The notes: generated from the letters alone by a model not told the origin. Counted from the stretch's first letter, positions 15,291 through 23,474 are shown. The stretch: DNA of 26,717 bases from [Borrelia] tanukii (GCF_030436345.1 NZ_CP124035.1:1-26717), one strand, 5' to 3'. Numbers and translations are program-made.

Positions 15291-16823
15291 TTATTCCCAT
15301 TCTATGGTTGACGGAGGCTTAGAAGATATATCATAGCAAACTCTATTTATACCCCTAACTTCATTAATTATTCTTGAAGAAACTTTTTTTAAAAAATTAT
15401 AAGGAAGTTCAGTCCATTCTGCAGTCATGAAATCTTGAGTATTTACACATCTAATGACAGCTGTGTATTCGTATGTTCTTTGATCCCCCATTACGCCTAC
15501 AGATTTTACAGGCAGCAATACAACAAATGCTTGTCTTATTTTATAATATAAATCATTTATAAAAAGCTCTTCTGTTAGTATATTGTCTGCGTCTTGCAAA
15601 ATATTTATCTTTTCCTGTGTTATTTCTCCAATTATTCTTATAGCTAGTCCTGGGCCTGGAAATGGATGCCTATAAAGAGCTTCTTTTTTAATGCCCAGAT
15701 TTATTCCGATTTGAATTATTTCATCTTTAAAAAATTCATTCAAAGGTTCCAAAAGTTTTAAGCGCATTTTATCTGGAAGTCCCCCCACGTTGTGATGAGA
15801 TTTAATTTTTGAAGAAGTATTTTTTGATTTAGATTCAATTACGTCAGAATAAATTGTTCCTTGAGCCAAATATTCTATATTTTTATCTTCTAGAGTAATT
15901 TTTTCAAAAACATTTACAAATTCTCTTCCTATTATTTTTCTTTTTTCTTCAGGATCACTTACATTTTTTAAATGGTTCAAAAATTTTTCAGAAGCATCAA
16001 TGTATTTTATATTTAAATCATATTGATGCATTAATTCTAGTATTTTTTTATCTTCATTTTTACGCAATAAGCCGGTGTTTACAAAAACGCAGATTAAATT
16101 TTCTTTTATTGCCTTTTTTATAAGCAATGCACAAACTAAAGAGTCTGTACCGCCAGAAAGTCCTAAAATAACCTTTTTGCTGCCTACTTTAAGTTTAATT
16201 TTTTCTACAATGGTTTCTATACTACCTTCTAATGACCAATTAGTTTGAGCTTGGCAAATTTTAAAAACAAAATTTTTAAGTATTTGCTCACCAAATTCGG
16301 AATGAGTTACTTCTGGGTGGAATTGTAGACCATAAATTTTTTGAGTTTCATTTGATATAGAAGCAATACAATTGTTTGTAAAAGCTAACTGTTTGAAATT
16401 GTTGGGGATTTTTTCAATACTATCTCCATGACTCATAATCATTTGAAATTTTTTTGGAAGTTCTGAAAATAAAATAGATTTTTCATCTTTTAGAAAGATT
16501 TCAGAGCTCCCATATTCTTGTTTATAGTCTTTAGATACTAGGCCTCCAAATAATTTAACAATTAGTTGCATCCCATAACATATTCCCAAAACAGGTATTT
16601 TTAAATTAAAAATTTCCATGTTCAAGGTAGGAGCTTCTTTTGAATAAACAGAATCTGGCCCCCCACTTAGTATTATTCCTGCGATGTTCATATTTTCAAT
16701 TTCTTTTAAAGGGGTACAGTAAGGCATTACTTTTGTATAAACTCCAATTTCTCTAATTCTTCTTGCAATTAGCTGACTATATTGGGAGCCAAAATCTAAT
16801 ACAAGTATTGCTCGAGCATTCAT
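15291..16823 (-). CDS. guaA: GMP synthase GuaA (bbb18)
   Basis: Glutamine-hydrolysing GMP synthase, 510 residues, making GMP from XMP, ATP and glutamine. The N-terminal class I amidotransferase has the triad C82 in GICYGMQ, H169 and E171 in LQFHPEVTHSEFG. The ATP-pyrophosphatase domain has the P-loop GLSGGTDS at about 221-228, and the C-terminal dimerisation domain ends IEWE. The start MNARAILVLDFGSQYSQ at 16823 has TTAAGGAA upstream; the longer frame beginning at 16874 runs through the promoter region and is rejected. It is the first gene of guaA-guaB and divergent from ospC. A TATAAT (16878-16883, reverse strand) with TTGAAA 19 bases further up is a plausible promoter. Confidence 0.98.
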   Translation of the reverse strand: MNARAILVLDFGSQYSQLIARRIREIGVYTKVMPYCTPLKEIENMNIAGIILSGGPDSVYSKEAPTLNMEIFNLKIPVLGICYGMQLIVKLFGGLVSKDYKQEYGSSEIFLKDEKSILFSELPKKFQMIMSHGDSIEKIPNNFKQLAFTNNCIASISNETQKIYGLQFHPEVTHSEFGEQILKNFVFKICQAQTNWSLEGSIETIVEKIKLKVGSKKVILGLSGGTDSLVCALLIKKAIKENLICVFVNTGLLRKNEDKKILELMHQYDLNIKYIDASEKFLNHLKNVSDPEEKRKIIGREFVNVFEKITLEDKNIEYLAQGTIYSDVIESKSKNTSSKIKSHHNVGGLPDKMRLKLLEPLNEFFKDEIIQIGINLGIKKEALYRHPFPGPGLAIRIIGEITQEKINILQDADNILTEELFINDLYYKIRQAFVVLLPVKSVGVMGDQRTYEYTAVIRCVNTQDFMTAEWTELPYNFLKKVSSRIINEVRGINRVCYDISSKPPSTIEWE

Positions 16824-16877
16824 AATACAATTCCTTAAAATTAATAAAAGTTTTCTTATTAAAGCATATTTCAATTA

Positions 16878-16908
16878 ATTATAACATATTAAACTTTGCT
16901 TCTTTCAA
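16878..16908 (-). promoter_or_regulatory. Candidate guaA promoter
   Basis: Reverse-strand TATAAT at 16878-16883 and TTGAAA at 16903-16908, separated by 19 bases. The spacing is slightly long, so confidence is moderate. Confidence 0.45.
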
Positions 16909-16941
16909 TCTTAAAATTAATTTAAGATAACTAATTTGTAA

Positions 16942-17018
16942 CATTTTGAATAATTTTTCAAAATGATTTCTTGAATAATTTTTCAAAATGATTTCTTGAA
17001 TAATTTTGAAAAATTATT
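16942..17018. promoter_or_regulatory. ospC operator inverted repeats with a tandem 25-bp duplication
   Basis: A 25-base unit occurs twice in tandem (16947-16971 and 16972-16996), with a third partial copy from 16997. The 16-base segment AATAATTTTTCAAAAT (16949-16964 and 16974-16989) is exactly reverse-complementary to 17003-17018. In addition 16942-16950 pairs with 16957-16965. These are the large inverted repeats known upstream of ospC and required in B31 for its repression during infection. Confidence 0.85.
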
Positions 17019-17034
17019 TTTTTTATATAAAAAA

Positions 17035-17063
17035 TTGAAAAGAAAAATTGTTGAACTAATAAT
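17035..17063 (+). promoter_or_regulatory. ospC promoter (RpoS-type)
   Basis: TTGAAA at 17035-17040, a 16-base spacer, and TAATAAT at 17057-17063 preceded by C at 17056. A C just upstream of the -10 is the feature associated with RpoS preference at ospC. GGAGG at 17074-17078 then precedes the ATG by nine bases. Confidence 0.75.
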
Positions 17064-17087
17064 TCAATAAAAAGGAGGCACAAATTA

Positions 17088-17723
17088 ATGAAAAAGAATA
17101 CATTAAGTGCGATATTAATGACTTTATTTTTATTTATATCTTGTAATAATTCAGGGAAAAGTGGGGATTCTGCATCTACTAATCCTGTTGATGAGTCTGC
17201 AAAAGGTCCTAATCTTACAGAGATAAGTAAAAAAATTACAGATTCTAATGCATTTGTACTGGCCGTGAAAGAAATTGAGACTTTGATTTCATCTATAGAT
17301 GAACTTGCTACTAAAGCTATTGGTAAAAAAATAGAGCAAAATGCTTTAGGAGCCTTACAAGATCACAACGGATCATTGTTAGCAGGAGCCTATGCAATAT
17401 CAAGCCTAATAACACAAAAATTAAATGGATTGAAAAATTTAGAAGAATTGAAGGTAGAAATTGAAGAGGCTAAGAAACATTCCAAAGAATTTACTAAAAA
17501 ACTACAAGATAGTAACGGGGATCTTGGTAAAGAGAACGCTAGCGATGCTGATGCAAAAAAAGCTATTTTAAAAACAAATGGGGATAAAGATAAGGGTGCT
17601 GCAGAATTTGAAAAATTATTTAAATCAGTGGAAAACTTAGCAAAAGCAGCTAAAGAAGCATTGATTAATTCAATCAAAGAGCTTACAAGTCCTGTTGTAG
17701 CAGAAAGTCCAAAAAAATCTTAA
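17088..17723 (+). CDS. ospC: Outer surface protein C (bbb19)
   Basis: OspC, a 211-residue surface lipoprotein induced in the feeding tick and required early in mammalian infection. The signal MKKNTLSAILMTLFLFISC gives lipidated C19. The conserved core KGPNLTEISKKITDSNAFVLAVKE, the helix HNGSLLAGAYAIS and the C-terminal ELTSPVVAESPKKS are all present, and the central region is the variable, type-defining part. No second cysteine exists: the position of the KKCSE cysteine of B31 reads KKHSK (H131). It is monocistronic, divergent from guaA, under the duplicated operator, and ends in a strong terminator. The OspC type and species cannot be assigned by eye. Confidence 0.98.
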   Translation: MKKNTLSAILMTLFLFISCNNSGKSGDSASTNPVDESAKGPNLTEISKKITDSNAFVLAVKEIETLISSIDELATKAIGKKIEQNALGALQDHNGSLLAGAYAISSLITQKLNGLKNLEELKVEIEEAKKHSKEFTKKLQDSNGDLGKENASDADAKKAILKTNGDKDKGAAEFEKLFKSVENLAKAAKEALINSIKELTSPVVAESPKKS

Positions 17724-17786
17724 TTAGGATTAATATTATAAGATTAATTTGTTTTAAAAAAGTAACTGTAAAAATAAAGTCAATAT

Positions 17787-17824
17787 AAAGTCAAGAAGTT
17801 TTTCTTGACTTTTATTTTTTTATT
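17787..17824 (+). terminator. ospC terminator
   Basis: Stem AAAGTCAAGAA (17787-17797) and TTCTTGACTTT (17802-17812), loop GTTT, followed by a T-rich tail. Textbook intrinsic terminator 64 bases past the ospC stop. Confidence 0.85.
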
Positions 17825-18177
17825 TTAAAAAAAATTATTAAAATTCATTTTAATAAGGATAAATGATTTTAACTATAAGTTTTATTCTCAAAAGAATAAA
17901 ACTTATTCCAAAAATCGCTAATAAATTGAATTTAGGTATTCTAAATATAAACAAAATTAGGTAATAATTTGACTTAAAAATTACAAAATTTTGATTTTGA
18001 AGGTTTTAATAATTTTGAAAGATTTTTAAAGAAATATGTAGTTCTTTAGTTTTATGCGAGACTTTATAAAGTTGCTCAATAAGCGAAATATTGTGACGAT
18101 AAAAGCTTTTTTCATGATTTATAATTTAGTTTGTTAAAATAGCAAATTTTAAATTTTTTTTATAAATAGCAAATCAA
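17825..18177. other. Non-coding stretch between ospC and the purine permeases
   Basis: No gene is seen. A 14-bp hairpin (17875-17888 with 17893-17906, loop CAAA) is the clearest structure and could end reverse-strand transcripts from the permease genes. Smaller elements are a 7-bp stem (18027-18033 with 18042-18048), the palindrome ACTTTATAAAGT near 18062, and a direct repeat of ATAGCAAAT shortly after the permease stop. Confidence 0.5.
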
Positions 18178-19533
18178 TTAATAACCATAAATAAATTTAA
18201 TAATAAATATTAGACACAATATTATCATTATTGGAGAGATTTTATTTTTTTTATTTTCCAATAAATTAAGTATCATGTTTATGATGACATAAAATATTAT
18301 TCCAATGCTTATTCCCGAAGAGATATTGTATGTTAAGGGAATTAAAAAAAGTATTAAAAAACTTGAAACATTTTCTCTTATATTAGAGAAATTAATTTTT
18401 ATTATTTCTCTACACATTGAAAATCCTACATATATTAGTGCTGCAGCGGTTGCACTAGCAGGAACGGCAATAAATAATGGGGAAAGGAATATTGCAATAA
18501 AAAACATTATTCCTGTTACTATTGTTGTAAGCCCGGTTTTGCCACCTTCTTCTATCCCTGTGCAACTTTCAATGTATGCTGTTACAGTAGAAACTCCCAT
18601 TATTGCTCCAACAGTAGTAGCAATGGCATCAATTAAAAATACTTTACCAACATTAGGAATTTTCCCGTTTTTATCTAACATGTTACCTTTTGCTGCTACT
18701 GCTATTAAAGTGCCCAAAGTATCAAATAAATCGTTAAACAGCAATACCAATACAATTGTAATAAAGCTCCAAAAATGTTTATTTAATATGTAGGAAAAAT
18801 CTAACTGATTAAATATCGGCTTAATAGATTCGAATCTTAAAATTCCATCTGGAAAACGTATTCCAGCAGTAACGGCGCTTTCTGGATTAAAAATTGCATA
18901 TGTCCAGGCTATGGCAGTAACTGAACAAATTGCCCAAAGTATACTTCCTCGTACATTTAATTGTTCGAAAATTACAATAAAAAATAATCCCAAAAATGTA
19001 AATAAAACTTTTAAGTCAATAAATGACCCGATTCCAACTAATGTGGCATCATTTTTAATGATAATTCCTCCATTGACAAAACCAATAAAAGCAATAAAAA
19101 GTCCTATTCCAACTGTGATAGAGTATTTTAAATTTACTGGTATGGAATTTGCAATACTTTCTCGAGCTCTTGACAGAGACAATACAATAAAAATCAGTCC
19201 TTCAGTAAAAACAGCAGCTAATGCAACTTGCCAAGGAATATTCATTCCAATTACTACAGAAAATGCAAAAAATGCATTAAGGCCCATGCCTGGCGCTAGT
19301 GAAATAGGGGTATTAGTATAAAGTCCCATTAATATACTGGAAAATGCTGATGTTAAGCAAGTTGCAGTAACTAATGCACCAATTGGCATACCTGTGCTAG
19401 ATAATATTGCCGGATTAACAGCTATTATGTATGCCATACTCAAAAAAGTGGTAATCCCCGCTATAATTTCTTTTTTATAATCAATGGTGTTATTTTTAAA
19501 TTGAAATAACAATGTTTCGTTGGATTGATTCAT
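18178..19533 (-). CDS. pbuG1: Purine (hypoxanthine/guanine/adenine) permease 1 (bbb22)
   Basis: A 451-residue inner-membrane purine permease of the AzgA/PbuG family (NCS2 group), importing purine bases for an organism without purine synthesis. It has 12-14 hydrophobic segments. Family signatures: GITTFLSMAYIIAVNPAIL near 26-44, LAPGMGLNAFFA at 79-90, GGIIIKND near 155, FDTLGTLIAVA in the middle and STVTAYIESCTGIEEGGKTGLTT. AAGGAG lies before the ATG at 19533. In B31 bbb22 and bbb23 together transport hypoxanthine, adenine and guanine and are needed for mouse infection (recalled). It sits 108 bases downstream of the closely similar paralogue, same strand, and supplies bases feeding guaA-guaB nearby. 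Confidence 0.95.
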   Translation of the reverse strand: MNQSNETLLFQFKNNTIDYKKEIIAGITTFLSMAYIIAVNPAILSSTGMPIGALVTATCLTSAFSSILMGLYTNTPISLAPGMGLNAFFAFSVVIGMNIPWQVALAAVFTEGLIFIVLSLSRARESIANSIPVNLKYSITVGIGLFIAFIGFVNGGIIIKNDATLVGIGSFIDLKVLFTFLGLFFIVIFEQLNVRGSILWAICSVTAIAWTYAIFNPESAVTAGIRFPDGILRFESIKPIFNQLDFSYILNKHFWSFITIVLVLLFNDLFDTLGTLIAVAAKGNMLDKNGKIPNVGKVFLIDAIATTVGAIMGVSTVTAYIESCTGIEEGGKTGLTTIVTGIMFFIAIFLSPLFIAVPASATAAALIYVGFSMCREIIKINFSNIRENVSSFLILFLIPLTYNISSGISIGIIFYVIINMILNLLENKKNKISPIMIILCLIFIIKFIYGY

Positions 19534-19641
19534 TATAAATTACTCCTTAAATTTTATTTTATATCAAAAATAAAACCAACGCCATTCATTATATTTAATC
19601 TACTAGTAAAATGTAGTAATAAATTAAATTTTATGAAAACA

Positions 19642-20997
19642 TTAATAGCCATAAATAAATTTAATAATAAAAATTAAGCACAATATTAACATTATAGGAG
19701 AAATCTTAATTTTTTCTTTACTAAAAAGATTAAATGATACATTTACTAAAATGTAAAATATTGCTCCAACAAAAAATCCTGAAGAAATGCTATAAGTTAG
19801 AGGAATTAAAAAAAATATTAAAAAGCTAGAAATATTTTCTCTAATATTATAGAAATCAATTTTTACTAGTTCTCTACACATTGTAAATCCCACATATATT
19901 AAAGCAGCAGCAGTTGCACTGGCAGGAACAGCAATAAACAAGGGAGCAAAAAAAACTGCAATTAAAAACAATGATCCAGTTACAATTGAAGTAAAGCCTG
20001 TTTTGCCACCTTCAGCAATTCCTGTAAAACTTTCAATATAAGTAGTAACAGTAGAAACTCCCATTATTGCTCCAAAAGTAGTAGCAATACCATCGACTAG
20101 TAATATTTTTTTTGCATTAGGAATTTTTCCATTTTTATCCAACATACCACCTTTTGTTGTGACGCTTATTAAAATACCCACAGTATCAAATAAATCATTG
20201 AATAGGAGAATAAAAACTATTGATATAAAAGTCCAAAAATGCTCATTTAAAACATAAGAAAAATCTAATTGATTAAATATTGGTTTAATAGATTCAAATC
20301 TTAGAATCCCATTAGGAAGATGTATTCCAATGGATTTGGCACCTTCTAAATTAAATGTTGCATATATCCAAGCCGTAAGAGTAACTATACTAATTGCCCA
20401 AAGGATACTCCCTCGAACATTTAATTGTTCAAAAATTACGATAAAAAATAATCCTAAAAATGTAAATAAAACTTTTAAGTCAACAAATGAGCCGACTCCA
20501 ACCAATGTGGTATCATTTTTAACAATAATTCCGCCATTGACAAAACCAATAAAAGCAATAAAAAGTCCTATTCCAACTGAGATAGAGTATTTTAGATTTA
20601 TTGGGATAGAATTTATAATTTGCTCTCTTACCCTTAAGAAGGACAGGAGAATAAAAATTAATCCTTCAATAAAAACAGCAGCTAATGCAACTTGCCAAGG
20701 AATATTCATTCCAATTACCACAGAAAATGCAAAAAATGCATTTAAGCTCATTCCAGAAGCTAATGCTAAAGGCGTATTAGTATAAAGCCCCATTAATATT
20801 GTAGAGAACGCTGCTGTTAGACAGGTTGCGGTGACTAGTGCACCAATTGGCATGCCTGTGTTAGATAGTATCGCCGGATTAACAGCTATAATATATGACA
20901 TACTCAAAAAAGTAGTAATGCCTGCAAAAATTTCTTTTTTATAGTTAATATCACTGTTTTTAAATTGAAAAAATAAACCTTTTGTATATTTTCCCAT
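19642..20997 (-). CDS. pbuG2: Purine permease 2 (bbb23)
   Basis: A second 451-residue AzgA/PbuG-family permease, the same length as its neighbour and nearly identical over most membrane segments. The start MGKYTKGLFFQFKN at 20997 has AAAGGAAAG upstream; the frame stays open a further 63 codons upstream, but that extension runs through a low-complexity stretch and part of the next gene in another frame, so it is rejected. The signature loop differs: LASGMSLNAFF where the paralogue and the family have LAPGMGLNAFF (S81 for P, S84 for G). Other motifs (STVTTYIESFTGIAEGGKTGFTS, FDTVGILISVT) are kept. Tandem duplication followed by divergence of the substrate loop is likely. Confidence 0.94.
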   Translation of the reverse strand: MGKYTKGLFFQFKNSDINYKKEIFAGITTFLSMSYIIAVNPAILSNTGMPIGALVTATCLTAAFSTILMGLYTNTPLALASGMSLNAFFAFSVVIGMNIPWQVALAAVFIEGLIFILLSFLRVREQIINSIPINLKYSISVGIGLFIAFIGFVNGGIIVKNDTTLVGVGSFVDLKVLFTFLGLFFIVIFEQLNVRGSILWAISIVTLTAWIYATFNLEGAKSIGIHLPNGILRFESIKPIFNQLDFSYVLNEHFWTFISIVFILLFNDLFDTVGILISVTTKGGMLDKNGKIPNAKKILLVDGIATTFGAIMGVSTVTTYIESFTGIAEGGKTGFTSIVTGSLFLIAVFFAPLFIAVPASATAAALIYVGFTMCRELVKIDFYNIRENISSFLIFFLIPLTYSISSGFFVGAIFYILVNVSFNLFSKEKIKISPIMLILCLIFIIKFIYGY

Positions 20998-21076
20998 AAA
21001 CTTTCCTTTATATTTTTTAAAAATATTTTCAATAATAATTATTATAATTATTACTCTTTTAATTCTTTTTAAAGGT

Positions 21077-21583
21077 CTATTTAACCTTATTAAGCATATT
21101 GTTCTGAAAAAGAATATTTTCACTGTCGGGCAAGTTTGAAAATACAATAGTTTTAATAACCCTTTCAGAACTATTTGTAATAACAAATTTTCTAGCTTTA
21201 ATAAGCTTTAAATAAGCTTTTAAAGAAATATCTTTTCCAACGCTAAAAAAGGTTTGAAGATATTTATGATCAACTAGCTTGTAACGATTAAACAGAAATA
21301 AGGCAATTATATCATTTCCAACTTTTAAAAATAAAGGTTCTTTGTACCGTAAATTCCACTTACTAGAAATAGTAAAATAATGTCTTAAAGAAATTTTATT
21401 ATTTTCTTGAATTAATTTAATATATTTGGAATCTTTTTTTAATTCAGGAATACCTTCAAAAGAGATTGTAGAACAAGACAGTGTTAAAAATATTAAATAA
21501 AAAAATAAAAAATATTTTTTAAAAATTTTAAAGACAGTCAATAATATGTGAGTTTTTTTATAAAATTTTATTTTTAAATGCAT
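21077..21583 (-). CDS. Putative lipoprotein (bbb24-like)
   Basis: A protein of up to 168 residues with an N-terminal basic, hydrophobic signal running through FKIFKKYFLFFYLIFLTLSC, which looks like a lipobox with cysteine at about 37. That leader is long, and no clear ribosome site is seen before the ATG at 21583, so translation may be coupled to the overlapping upstream gene (26 bases) or start at an internal TTG about 14 codons later. The mature part begins STISFEGIPELKKD and contains SLKAYLKLIKARKFV, which resembles FTKGYLKLIQDNKYI in the next gene upstream, suggesting they are paralogues. Function unknown. Confidence 0.75.
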   Translation of the reverse strand: MHLKIKFYKKTHILLTVFKIFKKYFLFFYLIFLTLSCSTISFEGIPELKKDSKYIKLIQENNKISLRHYFTISSKWNLRYKEPLFLKVGNDIIALFLFNRYKLVDHKYLQTFFSVGKDISLKAYLKLIKARKFVITNSSERVIKTIVFSNLPDSENILFQNNMLNKVK

Positions 21584-22070
21584 ATTCTAAAGTATTTTTT
21601 GTATTCTTGAAATTAACATCAATAAATCTTGGATCATATTGCAAGGTGTCCTTAGTCCAAACTTGAAAAGAATCATCATTAAATAAAAAGACTAGCTTTT
21701 TATAAGGAGTTAAAGCTTTTGACATAAGGGTGAAATTGTCTTTATCAAGATTAATGTATAAAAACTTAAAATTTCCAATGCTAACTACCTTAGAAATAGC
21801 AATACTTCCAATATATTTATTGTCTTGAATTAATTTCAAATACCCTTTAGTAAAATTTAAATTTGAATCTAGCATAACATTTAAAAATACAGTAAATCTA
21901 TTATTAGATTTATCTTTTTTAATGTAGATTTGACTATCCGGATAAAAATAAAGAAAATAATCTGCTCTTTCAATTTTTTCAAAATTCTTTTCTAAGTCCT
22001 CAGCAATATTCAAAATCTTGCAAGAAGAACAAATAAAAACCATTAAAATCAAAGAGAAACTATATTTCAT
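21558..22070 (-). CDS. Putative lipoprotein (bbb25-like)
   Basis: A 170-residue predicted lipoprotein: MKYSFSLILMVFICSSC gives a type II signal with C17 lipidated. The mature protein begins KILNIAEDLEKNFEKIERAD and is otherwise beta-rich (YFLYFYPDSQIYIKK, RFTVFLNVMLD, FLYINLDKD, LVFLFNDDSFQVW). Its segment GYLKLIQDNKYIGSIAIS matches the pattern of AYLKLIKARKFVITNSS in the overlapping downstream gene. It starts a reverse-strand pair that leads toward the purine permeases. It is divergent from the metalloprotease-like gene across 46 bases. No domain recognised. Confidence 0.82.
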   Translation of the reverse strand: MKYSFSLILMVFICSSCKILNIAEDLEKNFEKIERADYFLYFYPDSQIYIKKDKSNNRFTVFLNVMLDSNLNFTKGYLKLIQDNKYIGSIAISKVVSIGNFKFLYINLDKDNFTLMSKALTPYKKLVFLFNDDSFQVWTKDTLQYDPRFIDVNFKNTKNTLEYAFKNKIL

Positions 22071-22116
22071 AATTAACTTATATTATACAATACAGAAAGG
22101 AGAGTGTTTATATTAA

Positions 22117-22812
22117 ATGGGTGCAAATAACTTCAGCTCTTATATTGAAAATTCTAAAGTCTATTCGGATTATATAATATTAAAACACAAAATATTACTT
22201 ATTCCTGTTCCTATAATAAAAATTGCTATGGGAGAAGATCTAAAAATTTTTGAAATAGATTTTCAAGACAAACATAAAGATTTTTCAGGATATATTCAAT
22301 TAAATGAAAAATCTTTATACATAAATGAGAGCATGAGTCTTGAAAATAAAAGATTTACAATAGCAAAACACTTGGGGCATTATTTGATGCATAAAGATCA
22401 AATTAAAAATTTATCTAAAAATGAAAACTATTACAATGAGCCTCAAGATAGTCAAATGATAACAGAAGCCAATATATTTGCAGCAAACATTTTAGTTCCA
22501 ACAACTACATTAAAATTAAAATTATCTCAATATAAATCTAGAGAGTGCCCTCAAAAAACAATAGCAAAAGAATTTCAAGTAACCGAAAATACAATTTATT
22601 TAAAATTAAGCATACTTAATGATCTTAACAAGATAGACAAAATAAAAAAGAATAAAAAATTTTTTAAAATTAAAAACACAAAACATAAAATAGAAACTAA
22701 CATTTGCCTCCACAAAACAGATAAAATTAAAGAATCAATAGCTCTTGATTTGGAAAAATATGAACTTGAAAAAAAAGAACAAATTAAAAAAATATTTGAA
22801 GATCTAGAGTAA
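22117..22812 (+). CDS. ImmA/IrrE-like protein with a degenerate metalloprotease site (bbb26-like)
   Basis: A 231-residue protein whose middle follows the ImmA/IrrE (COG2856) metallopeptidase pattern: ENKRFTIAKHLGHYLMH at 76-92, TEANIFAANILVP at 116-128, then IAKEFQVTENTIYLKLSIL near 149-167, matching the family's usual order of zinc helix, EAxxFAA helix with third ligand (E117), and terminal helix-turn-helix-like segment. The HEXXH site is altered: where the family has IAHELGH this protein has IAKHLGH, losing the first zinc histidine (K84) and the catalytic glutamate (H85). A Lys/Glu-rich tail of ~60 residues follows. No signal peptide is visible. I recall that bbb26 of B31 was reported hard or impossible to delete together with bbb27. 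It is best read as a non-catalytic homologue. Confidence 0.8.
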   Translation: MGANNFSSYIENSKVYSDYIILKHKILLIPVPIIKIAMGEDLKIFEIDFQDKHKDFSGYIQLNEKSLYINESMSLENKRFTIAKHLGHYLMHKDQIKNLSKNENYYNEPQDSQMITEANIFAANILVPTTTLKLKLSQYKSRECPQKTIAKEFQVTENTIYLKLSILNDLNKIDKIKKNKKFFKIKNTKHKIETNICLHKTDKIKESIALDLEKYELEKKEQIKKIFEDLE

Positions 22813-22821
22813 AAAGCTTTT

Positions 22822-23373
22822 TTAAATTGAAAACTTTTTGAGTATATATTCCATCTTTACATTAGCCAAGACCAAATAATCTTTACTCTTAATAAGAGAA
22901 TCTAAATGGTTTTTTGCAATTACAATCCAATACTTATTATCCATAAATTTCTTAGCAGTTGGAAAATTTATTTTTAATGAAAAATTTTTCAGAATTTTTT
23001 GTTTTTCAAGATAAGATAAGACTTCTGCCTTAAAAGATGCTCCTTGGGTCAAACTATAAGCAATAAGTATTCTATATAATTTTTTATTATAAATAAAAAG
23101 ATCTTTAATAAAATTAATATTACTATTGAAATTAGATTCATCAACGTAAATATACGCACTATTTTTGGGATCGTTTAAACTTTCAAAATCATATGAACGA
23201 TATAAATGTTCATAGTCTTTGATTTTAAAATTTGAAATTTTCAAATCAGGATAATTCATCAAAGATGTTAAAAGAGTTAAATTTATTTTATCTTTTTCTG
23301 GTATTTTAACCAAAGAAATTGTCGAACAGCCGTAAAGCAATAAAAAATAAATGGAAATTAAAAACTTCTTCAT
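22822..23373 (-). CDS. Putative lipoprotein (bbb27-like)
   Basis: A 183-residue predicted lipoprotein: MKKFLISIYFLLLYGC, with C16 lipidated. The start of the mature part (STISLVKIPEKDK) resembles that of the lipoprotein at 21077-21583 (STISFEGIPELKKD), hinting at common descent, though the rest is not obviously alike. It contains mixed beta/helix segments, including IAYSLTQGASFKAEVLSYLEKQKIL and KYWIVIAKNHLDSL. No strong ribosome site is visible before the ATG. It is convergent with the metalloprotease-like gene, nine bases away, where AAAAAGCTTTTTT may act as a minimal terminator. Reported in B31 as essential or jointly essential with bbb26 (recalled). Function unknown. Confidence 0.82.
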   Translation of the reverse strand: MKKFLISIYFLLLYGCSTISLVKIPEKDKINLTLLTSLMNYPDLKISNFKIKDYEHLYRSYDFESLNDPKNSAYIYVDESNFNSNINFIKDLFIYNKKLYRILIAYSLTQGASFKAEVLSYLEKQKILKNFSLKINFPTAKKFMDNKYWIVIAKNHLDSLIKSKDYLVLANVKMEYILKKFSI

Positions 23374-23474
23374 TTAATGCTTTAATTGTATGTTTTTAAC
23401 AAAATAAAGTAAAGTAAATAAAAATATATAAATATTTTGATATAATATAAAAATAAAGTTTAAAAGGATGCAAA

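Noticed and set aside
16824..16874. Longer guaA frame from 16874
   Set aside because: The extension crosses the likely promoter and adds 17 residues before the conserved amidotransferase start, while the ATG at 16823 has a good ribosome site.
18305..20785. Long open frames on the forward strand opposite both purine permease genes (18305-18793, 18911-19321, 20330-20785)
   Set aside because: They are antisense shadows of conserved membrane-protein codons. The two that resemble each other do so because the permeases are paralogues. No ribosome sites or recognisable domains.
20998..21186. 63-codon N-terminal extension of the second purine permease
   Set aside because: It encodes a low-complexity poly-Ile stretch and overlaps the neighbouring lipoprotein gene; the paralogue starts at the equivalent of 20997, where a ribosome site is present.
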